Shown: in pieces, positions 12,761-21,685 of the stretch | How positions within the stretch are numbered: position 1 is the first letter of the stretch | Layout of the letters: every line of letters starts with the position of its first letter | Assembly (NCBI GenBank): GCA_965222445.1 | Contig: CBDCTY010000002.1 | Coordinates: forward strand, 2,108,001-2,172,000 | Reading direction: 5' to 3' | DNA length: 64,000 nucleotides | Source of the DNA: GCA-958296115 sp965222445 | GTDB taxonomy: Bacteria > Chloroflexota > Dehalococcoidia > Lucifugimonadales > CAJWER01 | Program-made: the position numbers and the translations under genes | The notes under the pieces: generated by a model | The model's database searches: none | The model's input: the letters and a program-made list of their open reading frames with translations, nothing else | What the model was told of the DNA's origin: nothing

Positions 12761-13580
12761 CATTGACTAAGGGGGACGACCGACCTGGTCATGAACTCAC
12801 GGATCTTGGGGCCGACCTCGGTATTCCAGTATTCGGGTGTACTGATCTGCCTGCCGTCGAACAGGTCTGCAAGGTCCAGCAGGTGGTCGACCTCGTCTTC
12901 CATCGTTCGATCAGGCTGTCGTATGGATTGGCCCGGCTACCATGGCTGACAGCGCGGAGACCGACCCTCGCCATATGGTCACTCAGCGTCCTGGTCAATT
13001 GATCGAGGCTGCAAGAGTTGGCACAGATTCGCAAGCGAGCCAGCACCCTTCGCAGTTCCTCGTCACCTACACCCAAGTCGTCTGACCATCGGTCTATGAC
13101 CCTGGAGAACCGATGAGACTTGCTCTGGCCAAAGAGGACATCCAGTCTCAACTCCCCATCGCGTCCGCTCACCAGCTTCGCCAGGGCGTCATCGGCCGGG
13201 ATACTCCAAGTTGTCACGAAGTTGAACCGCGCGGACTCGCTTCTCGCTGATGTCGTCTTGGCGGCCTCATGCAGCCGCTGGAGGAGTGAGGTGCTCTTAG
13301 AGCCGACAAAGGACGGGTCCGTCAGGGCGTTGCAAGTGAGTGCCCCGCCCTGGTCGACGTGCCATTTGATCTGGTAGTAATCGGCGGAGACCAACTCGCC
13401 GTGGGCGTCCCTGATTGGTTCAGAGTAAACGGCCGCGATATCGTCGAAGTGGGGGACATCGTCGATCTCGCACCCGACGCGCGCAACCTTTGTGTGACGT
13501 TCAAACAGACGGCAGGCCTCGAGCCAGAACGCTCGTCCCTGGTACGTGTCCCCCTGTTGCCGAGCAGAAACAGCTTTCAC
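12700..13580 (-). pseudogene. Cap4-like effector: DUF4297-type nuclease with start of SAVED domain, broken
   Basis: Predicted CBASS effector DNase. The N-terminal 200 residues resemble the dsDNA nuclease domain of Cap4: GDTYQGRAFWLEA opening, an E..DDV..FDDI acidic pair and a YQIKW core typical of PD-(D/E)xK folds with Q-x-K. A strong ribosome-binding site (GGAGGTGA) precedes a GTG start at 13580. Near 12900 the coherent frame changes to another that continues with LFDGRQIS..YWN and then CRLYLSAHSSI, which looks like the opening of a SAVED domain. Almost all of SAVED is missing; CD-NTase sequence follows. So there is at least one frameshift and a deletion, and the effector is probably inactive. 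It follows the 236-residue gene by 17 bp. Confidence 0.65.
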
Positions 13581-13597
13581 GATCTATTCACCTCCGC

Positions 13598-14308
13598 TCA
13601 CTTGATGCCATTCGGCCAGTTCCAAGGCTCGCCGGGCGGCTGAGACCCGTTAACGTAGATAGGGTCTCCTTCACTGAGGCCGCGAGGGGTCTTGCCAAAT
13701 CTCACTTCGCGTTCGGCTTTGGCGGCCGAAACCGACTGTCGTATCCGCTCGATGACTCCCTCAACCTCTATCATCGTTGGTGCGACTTGCAACGACTGCT
13801 TGACCTCGCGAGTCAATGAGGTTCCATTTAAGCCGACACTTCTCCAAGAGACCCATTCGACCGAGGGGTCACGAGACAATGCATTAATCAGAGACTGCTT
13901 CTGGAACCGGTAACCTAGGTAGCTCATGACGAACGCGAGTTCATCGGTTCCTAGAGCACATCCTTGGGTCAGCAGAATGACCTTGGCAACGTCGGCGAGG
14001 CACCGGGGCCCTGGGATAAACCCGTGCCGGTAGAGCGCGTAAAGACCCCTTCCGGCCCAACAACACCGAGGGTCGTTGGCCACACTCGCGTTGAGCGACG
14101 CCCTGTGCGGTTTCCAGCCCAGTTCCCTCAAGACGCCTCGCTGGATGTCGTATATGCTCAATGGACCCTCGGCATGCTCAAGAACGTAAACTGCAAGATC
14201 TGCCTGTCGAAGCCACTCGTCGCGACGGAAGAGAGCCGTCGGGCAAGGATCGGTTTCCCAAGGCCCACGTTCGACCCGATCACACCATTCACACACCGGG
14301 CTACTCAT
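13598..14308 (-). CDS. Tandem winged-helix (HARE-HTH-like) protein of the defence operon
   Basis: 236 residues, family not assigned. An N-terminal CxxC (CEWC) is followed by a winged-helix-like domain at about 33-95 (LSIYDIQRGVLRELGW, later WAGRGLYALYRHG), close to the HARE-HTH pattern, and a second one at about 105-160 (LADVAKVILLTQG, later DELAFVMSYLGY). The C-terminal third is charged and helical. The start overlaps the end of the upstream gene by four bases (ATGA), so translation is probably coupled. It may read DNA or link proteins within the upstream module; this is inference. Confidence 0.7.
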   Translation of the reverse strand: MSSPVCEWCDRVERGPWETDPCPTALFRRDEWLRQADLAVYVLEHAEGPLSIYDIQRGVLRELGWKPHRASLNASVANDPRCCWAGRGLYALYRHGFIPGPRCLADVAKVILLTQGCALGTDELAFVMSYLGYRFQKQSLINALSRDPSVEWVSWRSVGLNGTSLTREVKQSLQVAPTMIEVEGVIERIRQSVSAAKAEREVRFGKTPRGLSEGDPIYVNGSQPPGEPWNWPNGIK

Positions 14309-15022
14309 GAAGCGACAGCCTCGCCCAGGGGGTAGCGTCCGATCAGGGCTTCAAACCGGCCGCGAGTGGAATCGATTGAAGTCCACAGACGATCTAACCA
14401 GAAATCATGGCGGTTAAGTGCCCCCGTCGACAATCGCCGACGTCGGTGACCTGGGAAACTGATCACTACCGTTCTGCCGCCAAATGAGAACTCGCTGGAG
14501 CGGCCGCGAGGGCCAAGCAAGCCGTTGACGACCATCTTCCTCCGGCTCCGGGGAATGGATGGATGACCACGGAAGGTGGTCACTCGCAAGGACAGGGGCA
14601 GGCCACCTGCGAGAGTCGATAGGCGTGATGCCCCAAATCGCTGCGCAGCCGGGGACTTCGCGAGTAGCCACGCCGGGCCAACCGAAGATACGCATGATCG
14701 GCCGCATTGGAAGGTCTTCTCCCAGTCCGACATAAAAATCATCCGTAAGTTCATTCTTCGGGAAACCCCCTCGATATGCCTTCCACTCGCCGGCGACCAC
14801 GGTCTCCTGCGAATCGACGGTTCCATCTAGTTGGTGCCCCAGGTCACTTAGGGAGGTGTGCCCCTGTAGGCTGTATCCGCCAGGCAGGACATCACTCCGC
14901 ACCCCGTGCTTAGCCAGGTATTCTTGGAGAAGGCACCCCCATTCGCGCCCGCTCCCACCAATGCCCAGCGGCAATTGAGCGATAAGGAAGAGATCTCTAC
15001 ACAACCCGGCGAAGCTGATCAT
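14305..15022 (-). pseudogene. PD-(D/E)xK-nuclease-like protein, frameshifted
   Basis: The first coherent frame (from ATG at 15022) reads HQLDGTVD, then VVAGEWKAY, a D...ExK arrangement typical of PD-(D/E)xK nucleases. The frame stays open to 14414, but its last 50 residues look unlike protein. A second frame becomes coherent from about 14540 (RKMVVNGLLG..FSFGGRTVV..HDFWLDRLW) and ends at 14305, overlapping the next gene start by ATGA. I infer one frameshift between about 14520 and 14620 in an originally 239-residue protein. Its own start overlaps the ATPase stop by ATGA. The nuclease call rests on one motif and is tentative. Confidence 0.5.
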
Positions 15023-16347
15023 TTGTCACCCCAGTCGACATCGCCAGGCACAATTGCTGCAGATGGTTTGAGCAGGTCCTCTTCCTCGTCGTCGATTGCC
15101 CAGGTATCCAGGAGCCTCGCGGCCCGCTCGCCGTCTATCGTGTCCCAGTTCTCCTCGGCACCCCGTTCCACGAGCGAGTTAGCCTTTCTAAGGATGTCGC
15201 GAGGCTTACCGTCAGATCGGATGAAAATTGCCTCGACCGCGTCTTCGGTGAAGGGCGTGAGCGGATCGAGATCCGACGGAGCGCTGCGGGCTCGGAACTG
15301 TCGGATGTAACGCCCAAGCAGGTGTTTCGTCTTCGCCGGCGAGATGATCCGCTCAAGGACCACAACTCGATGCCGATTCTCCTCCCGATCATGCTCGTAG
15401 CTGGGTAGGTCGGCGAGTTGCCACATCTCGGCGATGGCCTGAGTCGCCCGGGGATGCATGGTCACGACGACGCTCAGCATGTCTGCCATTGGCTGTATCT
15501 CAAGCAGATAGTCTCGGAATCGCTCAATCTCAAGGTTCCGCTTCTGCTTAGCGGTTGCGGTCGATGCGAAATCCTCCAGCTGGTCGCAGCAGAGCAGCAC
15601 ATGAGCAACCCCCGCCGTCTTGAGGAAGATCAGAAGAGTCGCCAAGTAGATCGCCCCGTTGCGGGTTCGACGGGTTTGCGTCACGCTTGCGAGGTGCTCG
15701 TTCACAGCCTGGAAGTCCCCTGAACAGAGGAGTTCCAGGAAATCGGGGATTGGAGGCCCTAGGGTCCGTCCTAGAAGCTCTAGCTGTTGGGAGTTCACGG
15801 CAGCGACCAGATGGGCCTGGTCTTCGCTTCCAACACTCTCCACAAGCCTTTCGTAGCTGCGCTCGATGAGGGTTGGATTGTCTGGTCGATGAAAGCGACA
15901 GGCGTATTCGACGGCTGCGAAGAACACGGCGTGGAGGGACCGCACGTTTGCCATATCGAATGACGCCAACACCGCGCAAATCGGATGCTCTTCGGCATCG
16001 GTGGCGTCAAGGCCGGCGGATAGGAACACGCTCCTCCCAAAGTCCTCGTTGATGTGCTCCGTCAGATATTGCATCAAGCTGGACTTGCCGAATCCGCGAG
16101 CGTCACTGTGCAGACCCGTGCCGAGCGACCACAGGAAGCCGAACTTGAGACCGCTGTACGCAGCGCCGAGCGCGAACTTCTCGGCCGCTTCGCTTACCTT
16201 GTCGTCTTGAACGCCCGGGTCGAAAAGCAAGCCATTCTCTCGCATGTCATCGCCCCCTAGTCGAGCGATACCCTGGGAAGGGAACGGATTCTGATCCAGA
16301 TACCACCGCCTCTTAATGTGGACGATTTTCGGGACAGACGGACTCAT
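15019..16347 (-). CDS. P-loop ATPase (ORC/STAND-like) of the defence operon
   Basis: 442 residues. Walker A is GFGKSS at about residue 87 (DARGFGKSSLMQYL); the Walker B-like strand is HVLLCCDQLEDF near 275; a later SDGKPRDILRKA segment resembles the sensor-2 region of ORC/Cdc6-like AAA ATPases. No helicase or transmembrane segment is seen. Both ends overlap neighbours by four bases (ATGA), so it is coupled to the 409-residue gene before it and the nuclease-like gene after it. Role is unknown: probably the motor or sensor of an antiphage module. I could not match this gene order to a named system. Confidence 0.75.
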   Translation of the reverse strand: MSPSVPKIVHIKRRWYLDQNPFPSQGIARLGGDDMRENGLLFDPGVQDDKVSEAAEKFALGAAYSGLKFGFLWSLGTGLHSDARGFGKSSLMQYLTEHINEDFGRSVFLSAGLDATDAEEHPICAVLASFDMANVRSLHAVFFAAVEYACRFHRPDNPTLIERSYERLVESVGSEDQAHLVAAVNSQQLELLGRTLGPPIPDFLELLCSGDFQAVNEHLASVTQTRRTRNGAIYLATLLIFLKTAGVAHVLLCCDQLEDFASTATAKQKRNLEIERFRDYLLEIQPMADMLSVVVTMHPRATQAIAEMWQLADLPSYEHDREENRHRVVVLERIISPAKTKHLLGRYIRQFRARSAPSDLDPLTPFTEDAVEAIFIRSDGKPRDILRKANSLVERGAEENWDTIDGERAARLLDTWAIDDEEEDLLKPSAAIVPGDVDWGDK

Positions 16348-17573
16348 GAGGTTCCTCCTTGCGCAAACCCTGCGGGCTGCGGAACTAGAGTCATGGACTT
16401 GAACACACGCGTGGCTGAGGGCGTCGAAACGACTAGTGGACGTTCCGAAGGTGGAATGCTTCCGTACGAGGCTTGATCCAGGTTGACCCCGTAGGGCATG
16501 CCATCGCCTCGCTCTTTCCGAAGGAACTCGAGCATAGCAATATCGAACTCACTGTCAGAAACCTGGAGTTCGCTGCACACTGCGGCTCTCACCTTATAGA
16601 TGGGCACCCACGGTGAGCCGCTGCGATCTAGCCTCCGGACACGCTCATACGCCATTCGCAGCTTGGCGATAACCTGGTCGCGCCACGGCCCTCCGACTCG
16701 ACGGTCAATCTGAAGACCATCATCCGACTGTCTCATTTCGGCCGTAGGCCAGAATCTAAGCGCATATTCGCCAGGGGCGTGATACGAGAAGCTCGCCAGA
16801 CCCAAGGTTCGTGTCCAGCGTCGCAGGATTTCCATGGAGATGTAGTCCAGGGGTGCACCGGCCTTCGTGAAGGCCAGCTTCACGGCGGCCTGCTCGCACG
16901 CGTTGACGAAGTCTCGGTTACGGGGGAGCGGATCAGGCCTCGGACGTGAGGCGGCTCTAACGATAATGTCCCGCACATAGCTATTGACCCACGCCTCAAC
17001 CTCTTCGTGGTCAGCCTGCCAGCCAGCGTCCTGGGTCGAAAGTTCTGCCGATATGTGTATCGCGAGCGCGCGGATGTAACGGTCGCGGTCTCGCGGCTTT
17101 GGAACGTCGCCCCATCGCTTCAACGGGATCATGAAGCCTCGTCCCGCTGGGTCAGAAAACGCGCCTATTGTGCGAAGGAAGCTAGCGAACTGAGGATGGT
17201 GCTGCAACAGTGTCTTGCACAGAACGTCGTATCCACGGCGTCGGTCCTCCCGCAGGAACTTGACCCAGCCACTGCCCTCGTCGGTCAGACCGTAGGTGGT
17301 GGACCCATGGGCGTGTGCGCTCGCGGATGATGAGGGAAGTGTGGCCTTGTGGACGAGACTAAGACGCATCAGCTCCTTGAGCGCTTCGCTGACGTTGCTC
17401 ACGTATCGCGTCGGGTTCTCCTTGGCGTTTCTGTAGGCAGCTGTGTTGCCTGTTCCCGGAGAAGCCACGCTGATGGCCAACATGTGATCCACCATCTGGC
17501 GCCGAATCTCATCAAAGGATGAGCCCTTGTCGACTGCCTGAGCAGAGTGGGGCAGGTGCCTCCGGATTCCCAT
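16344..17573 (-). CDS. Unrecognised 409-aa protein with winged-helix-like N-terminus
   Basis: First gene of the minus-strand defence operon. Residues about 20-110 look like a winged helix (VSNVSEALKELMRLSLVHKA, then TTYGLTDEGSGWVKFL, the usual DNA-binding wing). The remainder is mixed alpha/beta with a basic middle (RAASRPRPDPLPRNRD), and no enzyme motif is recognised. The start at 17573 lacks a clear Shine-Dalgarno sequence, suggesting the operon promoter lies close upstream. The 3' end overlaps the ATPase start by ATGA. Could be a regulator or the DNA-recognition subunit; this is a guess. Confidence 0.65.
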   Translation of the reverse strand: MGIRRHLPHSAQAVDKGSSFDEIRRQMVDHMLAISVASPGTGNTAAYRNAKENPTRYVSNVSEALKELMRLSLVHKATLPSSSASAHAHGSTTYGLTDEGSGWVKFLREDRRRGYDVLCKTLLQHHPQFASFLRTIGAFSDPAGRGFMIPLKRWGDVPKPRDRDRYIRALAIHISAELSTQDAGWQADHEEVEAWVNSYVRDIIVRAASRPRPDPLPRNRDFVNACEQAAVKLAFTKAGAPLDYISMEILRRWTRTLGLASFSYHAPGEYALRFWPTAEMRQSDDGLQIDRRVGGPWRDQVIAKLRMAYERVRRLDRSGSPWVPIYKVRAAVCSELQVSDSEFDIAMLEFLRKERGDGMPYGVNLDQASYGSIPPSERPLVVSTPSATRVFKSMTLVPQPAGFAQGGTS

Positions 17574-17960
17574 CGCGAGACGGTCGCGTGGCTCTACCGC
17601 TCCGCGTAGTCACTGTCCACCGACCCCATCCGCTCCAGCAGGGCTTCCTGTGTCAGCCCCCGCCGACCGCCTTCCGGGGAAAAGGACTCGCGGTAGGACC
17701 TCATCAACAGGCCCACTTGGACCGCTGCACATCGCGCTCGCCCATAAATCAGCATGCACACTCCAGCTTTGGAGTGTCAAAAAAACCCTACGCACAGACT
17801 CGTCGAGGCGTACGAGCTACTGTGGTCGCAGCGGTTACTGAGAAGGAGAGGCGATTTCGATGACGGGACCACCGAGTGCCACTACGAGCTCATACTTGGT
17901 GGGCCCTCCCTCGTCGTTCATGAATGTTCGCAGACGACTTCTGCGGCTCCGGGCCTGCCA
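17574..17960. other. Divergent intergenic region between defence operon and recombinase
   Basis: About 390 bp with no convincing gene. It is slightly AT-richer near 17750-17800, with an A7 run, and probably holds the promoter of the minus-strand defence operon, but no confident -35/-10 pair was picked. Confidence 0.4.
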
Positions 17961-18580
17961 ATGGTGGAGGCAGTAGTGCCCCCAAGAACCACCAAAGGGA
18001 AGGCAGAGGTGAATCGGGCAGCCATCTACGCCCGCGTGTCGGACAAGAGCCAGGACGGGGAGGATAAGATCTTCATAGCCGAGCAGATAGGGGACATGGA
18101 AGCCTACTGCGAGAGCAAGGCGCTGACCATCACCGCCCGCTACCAGGAGGTGGGCAGAGGCTGGTCCAAGAAGCGCCCTGAGTTCCAAAGGATGCTGGCC
18201 GACGCCAAAAAGGGACGCTTCGACACCATCGTGTGCTGGAAGTCCGACCGCCTCAGCAGGTGCATGTACCCCACCGCCGCCCTCATGGAGGTCGTCGAGG
18301 CCCACCAGATTCGCTTTGAAGCCGTGATGGACGCTGTCGACATGAAGACCTTCGGCCTGATGGCCGCCATCGGCAAGATCGAGCTGGAAAACTTCCGGGA
18401 GCGGTCCACCATGGGCAAGCGTGGGGCGACCAAGCAGGGGCGGGCGCCTACGGGTGGCCTCCCCTACGGATACCGCATCGGAGACGACGGCAGCCCCAGG
18501 TCGCAGAAGAGCAGGCCGAAGTTGTGCGCCGCATCTTTCACATGTATGTTCATCACGCTGGATGTACCCATTGAAAGTGA
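17961..18580 (+). pseudogene. Serine recombinase (resolvase family), truncated and frameshifted
   Basis: Site-specific recombinase N-terminal catalytic domain: AAIYARVS with the nucleophilic serine, EQIGDMEAYC, WKSDRLSR and the IELENFRERS helix region are all present, followed by GGLPYGYRI. After GDDGSP the frame fails; a +1 frame then reads VAEEQAEVVRRIFHMY, the expected start of the recombinase domain, and stops at about 18580. Adding one C to the CCCC run near 18495 would rejoin them. The zinc-ribbon/coiled-coil C-terminus is missing; a MITE lies 38 bp further on. It borders the defence island and may be its relic mobility gene. Confidence 0.8.
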
Positions 18581-18617
18581 GCCCGCTACGGAAGATTCCG
18601 TGACCGTAACGTTATTA

Positions 18618-18717
18618 TACCAATTTATTTTGAGCGCGCCGTAAAGCCGTCATTCCCGCGAAGGCGGGAACCCACTCCCTGGCCGCACATATACGGCGGC
18701 ATCACGGTGACTTGGTA
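18618..18717 (+). mobile_element. MITE copy 2 (short core, 100 bp)
   Basis: TACCAA...TTGGTA, flanked by TTA at 18615-18617 and 18718-18720. The short core has a simple CCCGC...GCGGG hairpin. Confidence 0.9.
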
Positions 18718-18967
18718 TTAGAACCTTCACGCTGAAGTTCGTTCTGGACCTGTAGTCAGGTCCTGCTCCCCTCGTGGAAGAACATGACCCGGTGGTCAAC
18801 GAAGTCGGCGCTAGCCCATTCCTGGGCTACGGGCCTCGGGGCCGAGGCCCGTATTGCCTGCCGACCCTGTTTCCGGGCTTGCTGGTGTAACGTCACGGCT
18901 GGTACAAGTATCGTGAGCAGGTCATGTTGTTGCTCAGCATAAATGTCCTGACTAACTGACCAGCATA

Positions 18968-19001
18968 AATGTCACAGTCACCTCATGGAGAATGTGACAT
19001 T
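18968..19001 (+). repeat. 8-bp inverted repeats around an 18-bp segment, orientation A
   Basis: AATGTCAC (18968-18975) and GTGACATT (18994-19001) flank 18 bp that read AGTCACCTCATGGAGAAT. In the other IS copy, read in transposase direction, the same 18 bp are reverse-complemented. The transposase ATG (18985) lies inside this segment. Confidence 0.85.
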
Positions 19002-20481
19002 GAACCAGAAAGAGCAGGTAAGACTTCAGATCCTCAACAGCCTACTGGCCGAGCATATGACGGTGGACCAGGCGGCCATGCTGATGGGAGTGAGCACACG
19101 CCACACCAGGCGCATTCTTGCGGCTTACAGAGAAGAAGGAGCAGCCGCACTCGCTCACGGCCATCGGGGTCGGAGGGCTCCCAACACAACACCCGATTCG
19201 ATAAGGGCCGAAGTGTTGCGTCTAGCTCGAACCACGTACTCAGGAGTCAACCACACTCATCTGAGCGAACTGCTGAGAGAACGTGAGGGTATAGACATAG
19301 CCCGTAACACGTTGCGACGCATACTGGTCGGAGCCGGTCTCGTCAGTCCTCGTCGCCGTCGTCCTCCGAAGCACCGTGTTCGTCGGCAACGCATGCCCCG
19401 AGAGGGGATGCTGATACAGATCGATGGCAGCTATCATCGGTGGCTCGGAGAGGATGGACCTCAGTTTATGCTTCTGCTTGCCGTGGACGACGCCACGGGC
19501 AAAGTGGTCAGTGCGCTGTTCTGTGAGTACGAGAACACCCGAGACTACTTCGTGCTGATGCGGGGACTGATCGAGCGCCACGGGGTACCCATAGCGCTGT
19601 ACACCGACCGCCACTCGGTCTTCAAGCACGTACCAGGAACCGGAGCACCGAGCGCTCCAACCCAGTTCTCCCGTGCGATGGACGAGCTCGGAATACAGAT
19701 GATCTACGCGCTGTCTCCACAGGCCAAGGGCCGTGTGGAACGAGCGGCAGGCACCTTCCAGGACAGACTTGTAACCGAGCTTCGACTCGCGGGTGCGACC
19801 ACCATCGAAGATGCTGGTGTCGTTCTGAGAGACTTCCTTCCTCACTTCAACGAGCGCTTCGGGGTATCGGCTCCGGAGTCTGAAGTCGCCTACCGCCCTG
19901 TGGACGGAGGGACGTGTCTGGATCGGATGCTGTGCTTCAGGCACAGTCGCAAAGTGGCAAAGGACAACACTGTGAGATACCGACGGAGTACGCTTCAGCT
20001 GCTGCCCGGCATGGAACGTCCGACCTACGCTGGAGTGAAGGTGGACGTGCTCGAGGGAATGGACGGTCAACTGGTCGTTGAGCACGAGGGTCAACTCATC
20101 CCCAGCCAGGAGGCTCCACCCCGTCCGAACATCCTGCGCGGTGTGAATGGATACCCTTCACACGCACCGCCGTATCGTAACGGTCTGGGCAGCCGCTGGG
20201 AGAGAGTTCTGGCCTCACTCGACAGGGAGAGAGCCGAAGCAATCGACGGCAACCACGACAGTGGTGCAGCCAAGATCCGCAAGAAGGCAACCTCTGTACC
20301 GAGGAAGCCCACTCCGAAGCAGATCGCCAGGTGGGAGGCGGTTCATGCAGCGAAGCGCAGGGGCCTGTCCATCAGGAGAATAACCAGGGAGACGGGCATC
20401 CACAGGAACACCGTACGGAAGTACCTTAAGGCCGACAGTCCGCCGATGAATCGTCCTCGGGTGATGTTGAAAGCAACGTAG
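18985..20481 (+). CDS. ISNCY-family transposase, copy 1
   Basis: 498-residue DDE transposase. N-terminal helix-turn-helix (MTVDQAAMLMGVSTRHTRRIL) and a second HTH near 80-110; rve-type catalytic core with IQIDGSYHRW (first D), YTDRHSVFK (second D) and a QAKGRVERAAG glutamate; a basic C-terminal tail ends with a further HTH-like motif (SIRRITRETGIHRNTVRKYL). Apart from the first residues it appears identical to the copy at 46667-48160, implying recent transposition. The start codon lies in the 18-bp segment inverted between copies. The family name is from general resemblance. Confidence 0.85.
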   Translation: MENVTLNQKEQVRLQILNSLLAEHMTVDQAAMLMGVSTRHTRRILAAYREEGAAALAHGHRGRRAPNTTPDSIRAEVLRLARTTYSGVNHTHLSELLREREGIDIARNTLRRILVGAGLVSPRRRRPPKHRVRRQRMPREGMLIQIDGSYHRWLGEDGPQFMLLLAVDDATGKVVSALFCEYENTRDYFVLMRGLIERHGVPIALYTDRHSVFKHVPGTGAPSAPTQFSRAMDELGIQMIYALSPQAKGRVERAAGTFQDRLVTELRLAGATTIEDAGVVLRDFLPHFNERFGVSAPESEVAYRPVDGGTCLDRMLCFRHSRKVAKDNTVRYRRSTLQLLPGMERPTYAGVKVDVLEGMDGQLVVEHEGQLIPSQEAPPRPNILRGVNGYPSHAPPYRNGLGSRWERVLASLDRERAEAIDGNHDSGAAKIRKKATSVPRKPTPKQIARWEAVHAAKRRGLSIRRITRETGIHRNTVRKYLKADSPPMNRPRVMLKAT

Positions 20482-20653
20482 TCTGTTACCGTGGCAAGTT
20501 AGACAGGTGACATTTTCCCTGGTCAGTTAGGCGGACATTTATGCTGGTCTTCGACACCCTTTACAGGCGGGGCTGGCGCGCATTGCATTCGGCATCCGGG
20601 CGTGTAGACTTGTGACGCCGCCCACGATGGGTTCCGGAACTGGGGGTATTGAA

Positions 20654-21574
20654 ATGGCAGCAGAGGATCGCGACAGGATCGTAGACGCGCACATCCACGT
20701 ATGGCCGTCGGACAGAAAGCGGTATCCGCTCTCGCCCGGGTTCGAGGAGGCCGACCTGTGGATACCGTCGTACGAGGCGAAAGACCACCTGGCGATGGCG
20801 GGGCCGCATGGCGTGGGGCGCATCAATTTCGTGCAGATGACCTGGTACGGAACGGACCACAGCTACATTCTGGACCTGATAGCCGCCGAGCCGGACCTGT
20901 TCGTCGGGACGGGGATCGTTCCGGCGGTGACGGACATAGACGTGGGCAGCCCGTTGAGGGCGATGTCCGCTCTGGCGCGGGGAGGCGTGTACGCGTTCAG
21001 GGTACGGGGCGGGAGCGCGAGGCCTAGCCTGCTTGCCGCCGGGCCGAGGTGGCTGGACCATCCCGGCTACCACGAGATGTTCGAGGCCGGGGCAAAAGAG
21101 AACCTGGCGATCAGCTTCCTGATGGAGCCTTCGGACATACCGGAGGTTGACAGGATGTGCGAACTGTACCCGGACACCCCCGTCATAGTCGACCATCTCT
21201 GCCGGATCGGGGCCGACGGCGAGTTTCGCGAGGAGGACATCGCGGCGTTCTGCGGCCTTGCGAAGCACCGCAGCATCCTCGTGAAGGTGGGGCCCTTCAA
21301 CCATCTCGGCTCCAAGGTCAAGCCTTACCTGGACGTGCTGCCGCTGGTCGAGCGGACGATCGACGCCTTCGGGCCGGAGCGGTGCATGTGGGAGAGCGAC
21401 AGCCCCGCGCTGCGGCCGGGCAACTACGACGTCGACCCGCCGGCAGACTTCGAGGCGGGTCTGGCGCTGGTGCGCGACCACGCTGGCCTCAGCCCGTCGG
21501 ACAGGGACCACCTGCTGTTCGGGACGGCCGGGCGGTTCTTCTTCGAGGGGCGTTCCCGTCCGGAGAGACGGTGA
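20654..21574 (+). CDS. Amidohydrolase-2 family metal-dependent hydrolase
   Basis: TIM-barrel hydrolase or decarboxylase acting on an unknown small carboxylate or lactone. The metal motif DAHIHVWP opens the protein; VDHLCR supplies a later histidine, and WESDSP the final aspartate. 306 residues from the ATG at 20654, chosen because a GGGGG stretch lies about 10 bases upstream and the family normally begins close to the HxH; an in-frame ATG at 20612 is possible. Downstream by about 110 bp is an FAD oxidoreductase on the same strand, so the two may act in one catabolic route. The IS ends only 97 bp upstream. Confidence 0.85.
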   Translation: MAAEDRDRIVDAHIHVWPSDRKRYPLSPGFEEADLWIPSYEAKDHLAMAGPHGVGRINFVQMTWYGTDHSYILDLIAAEPDLFVGTGIVPAVTDIDVGSPLRAMSALARGGVYAFRVRGGSARPSLLAAGPRWLDHPGYHEMFEAGAKENLAISFLMEPSDIPEVDRMCELYPDTPVIVDHLCRIGADGEFREEDIAAFCGLAKHRSILVKVGPFNHLGSKVKPYLDVLPLVERTIDAFGPERCMWESDSPALRPGNYDVDPPADFEAGLALVRDHAGLSPSDRDHLLFGTAGRFFFEGRSRPERR

Positions 21575-21685
21575 GCGTCAGGGCGCCCTTCGACAAGTTC
21601 AGGGTGAACGGGATGAAGACCAGGGCTCCTGGCAGGCGCCGGCTATACTGGCGAGACTTTCGCAACAAGGTGAGGTACTGATCGG

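Larger units (their letters stand above)
18928..20557 (+). mobile_element. Insertion sequence, ISNCY-like, copy 1
   Basis: About 1630 bp. Ends were set by comparing with the second copy (46592-48221): sequence identity stops near TTGTTGCTC on the left and GTCTTCGACA on the right. Imperfect inverted ends share CAGCATAAATGTCC and CTAACTGACCAG. No flanking target duplication is obvious. Confidence 0.85.

Noticed and set aside
18928..20557. Target-site duplication of the first IS
   Set aside because: Flanks of both copies were compared and no matching direct repeat was convincing.
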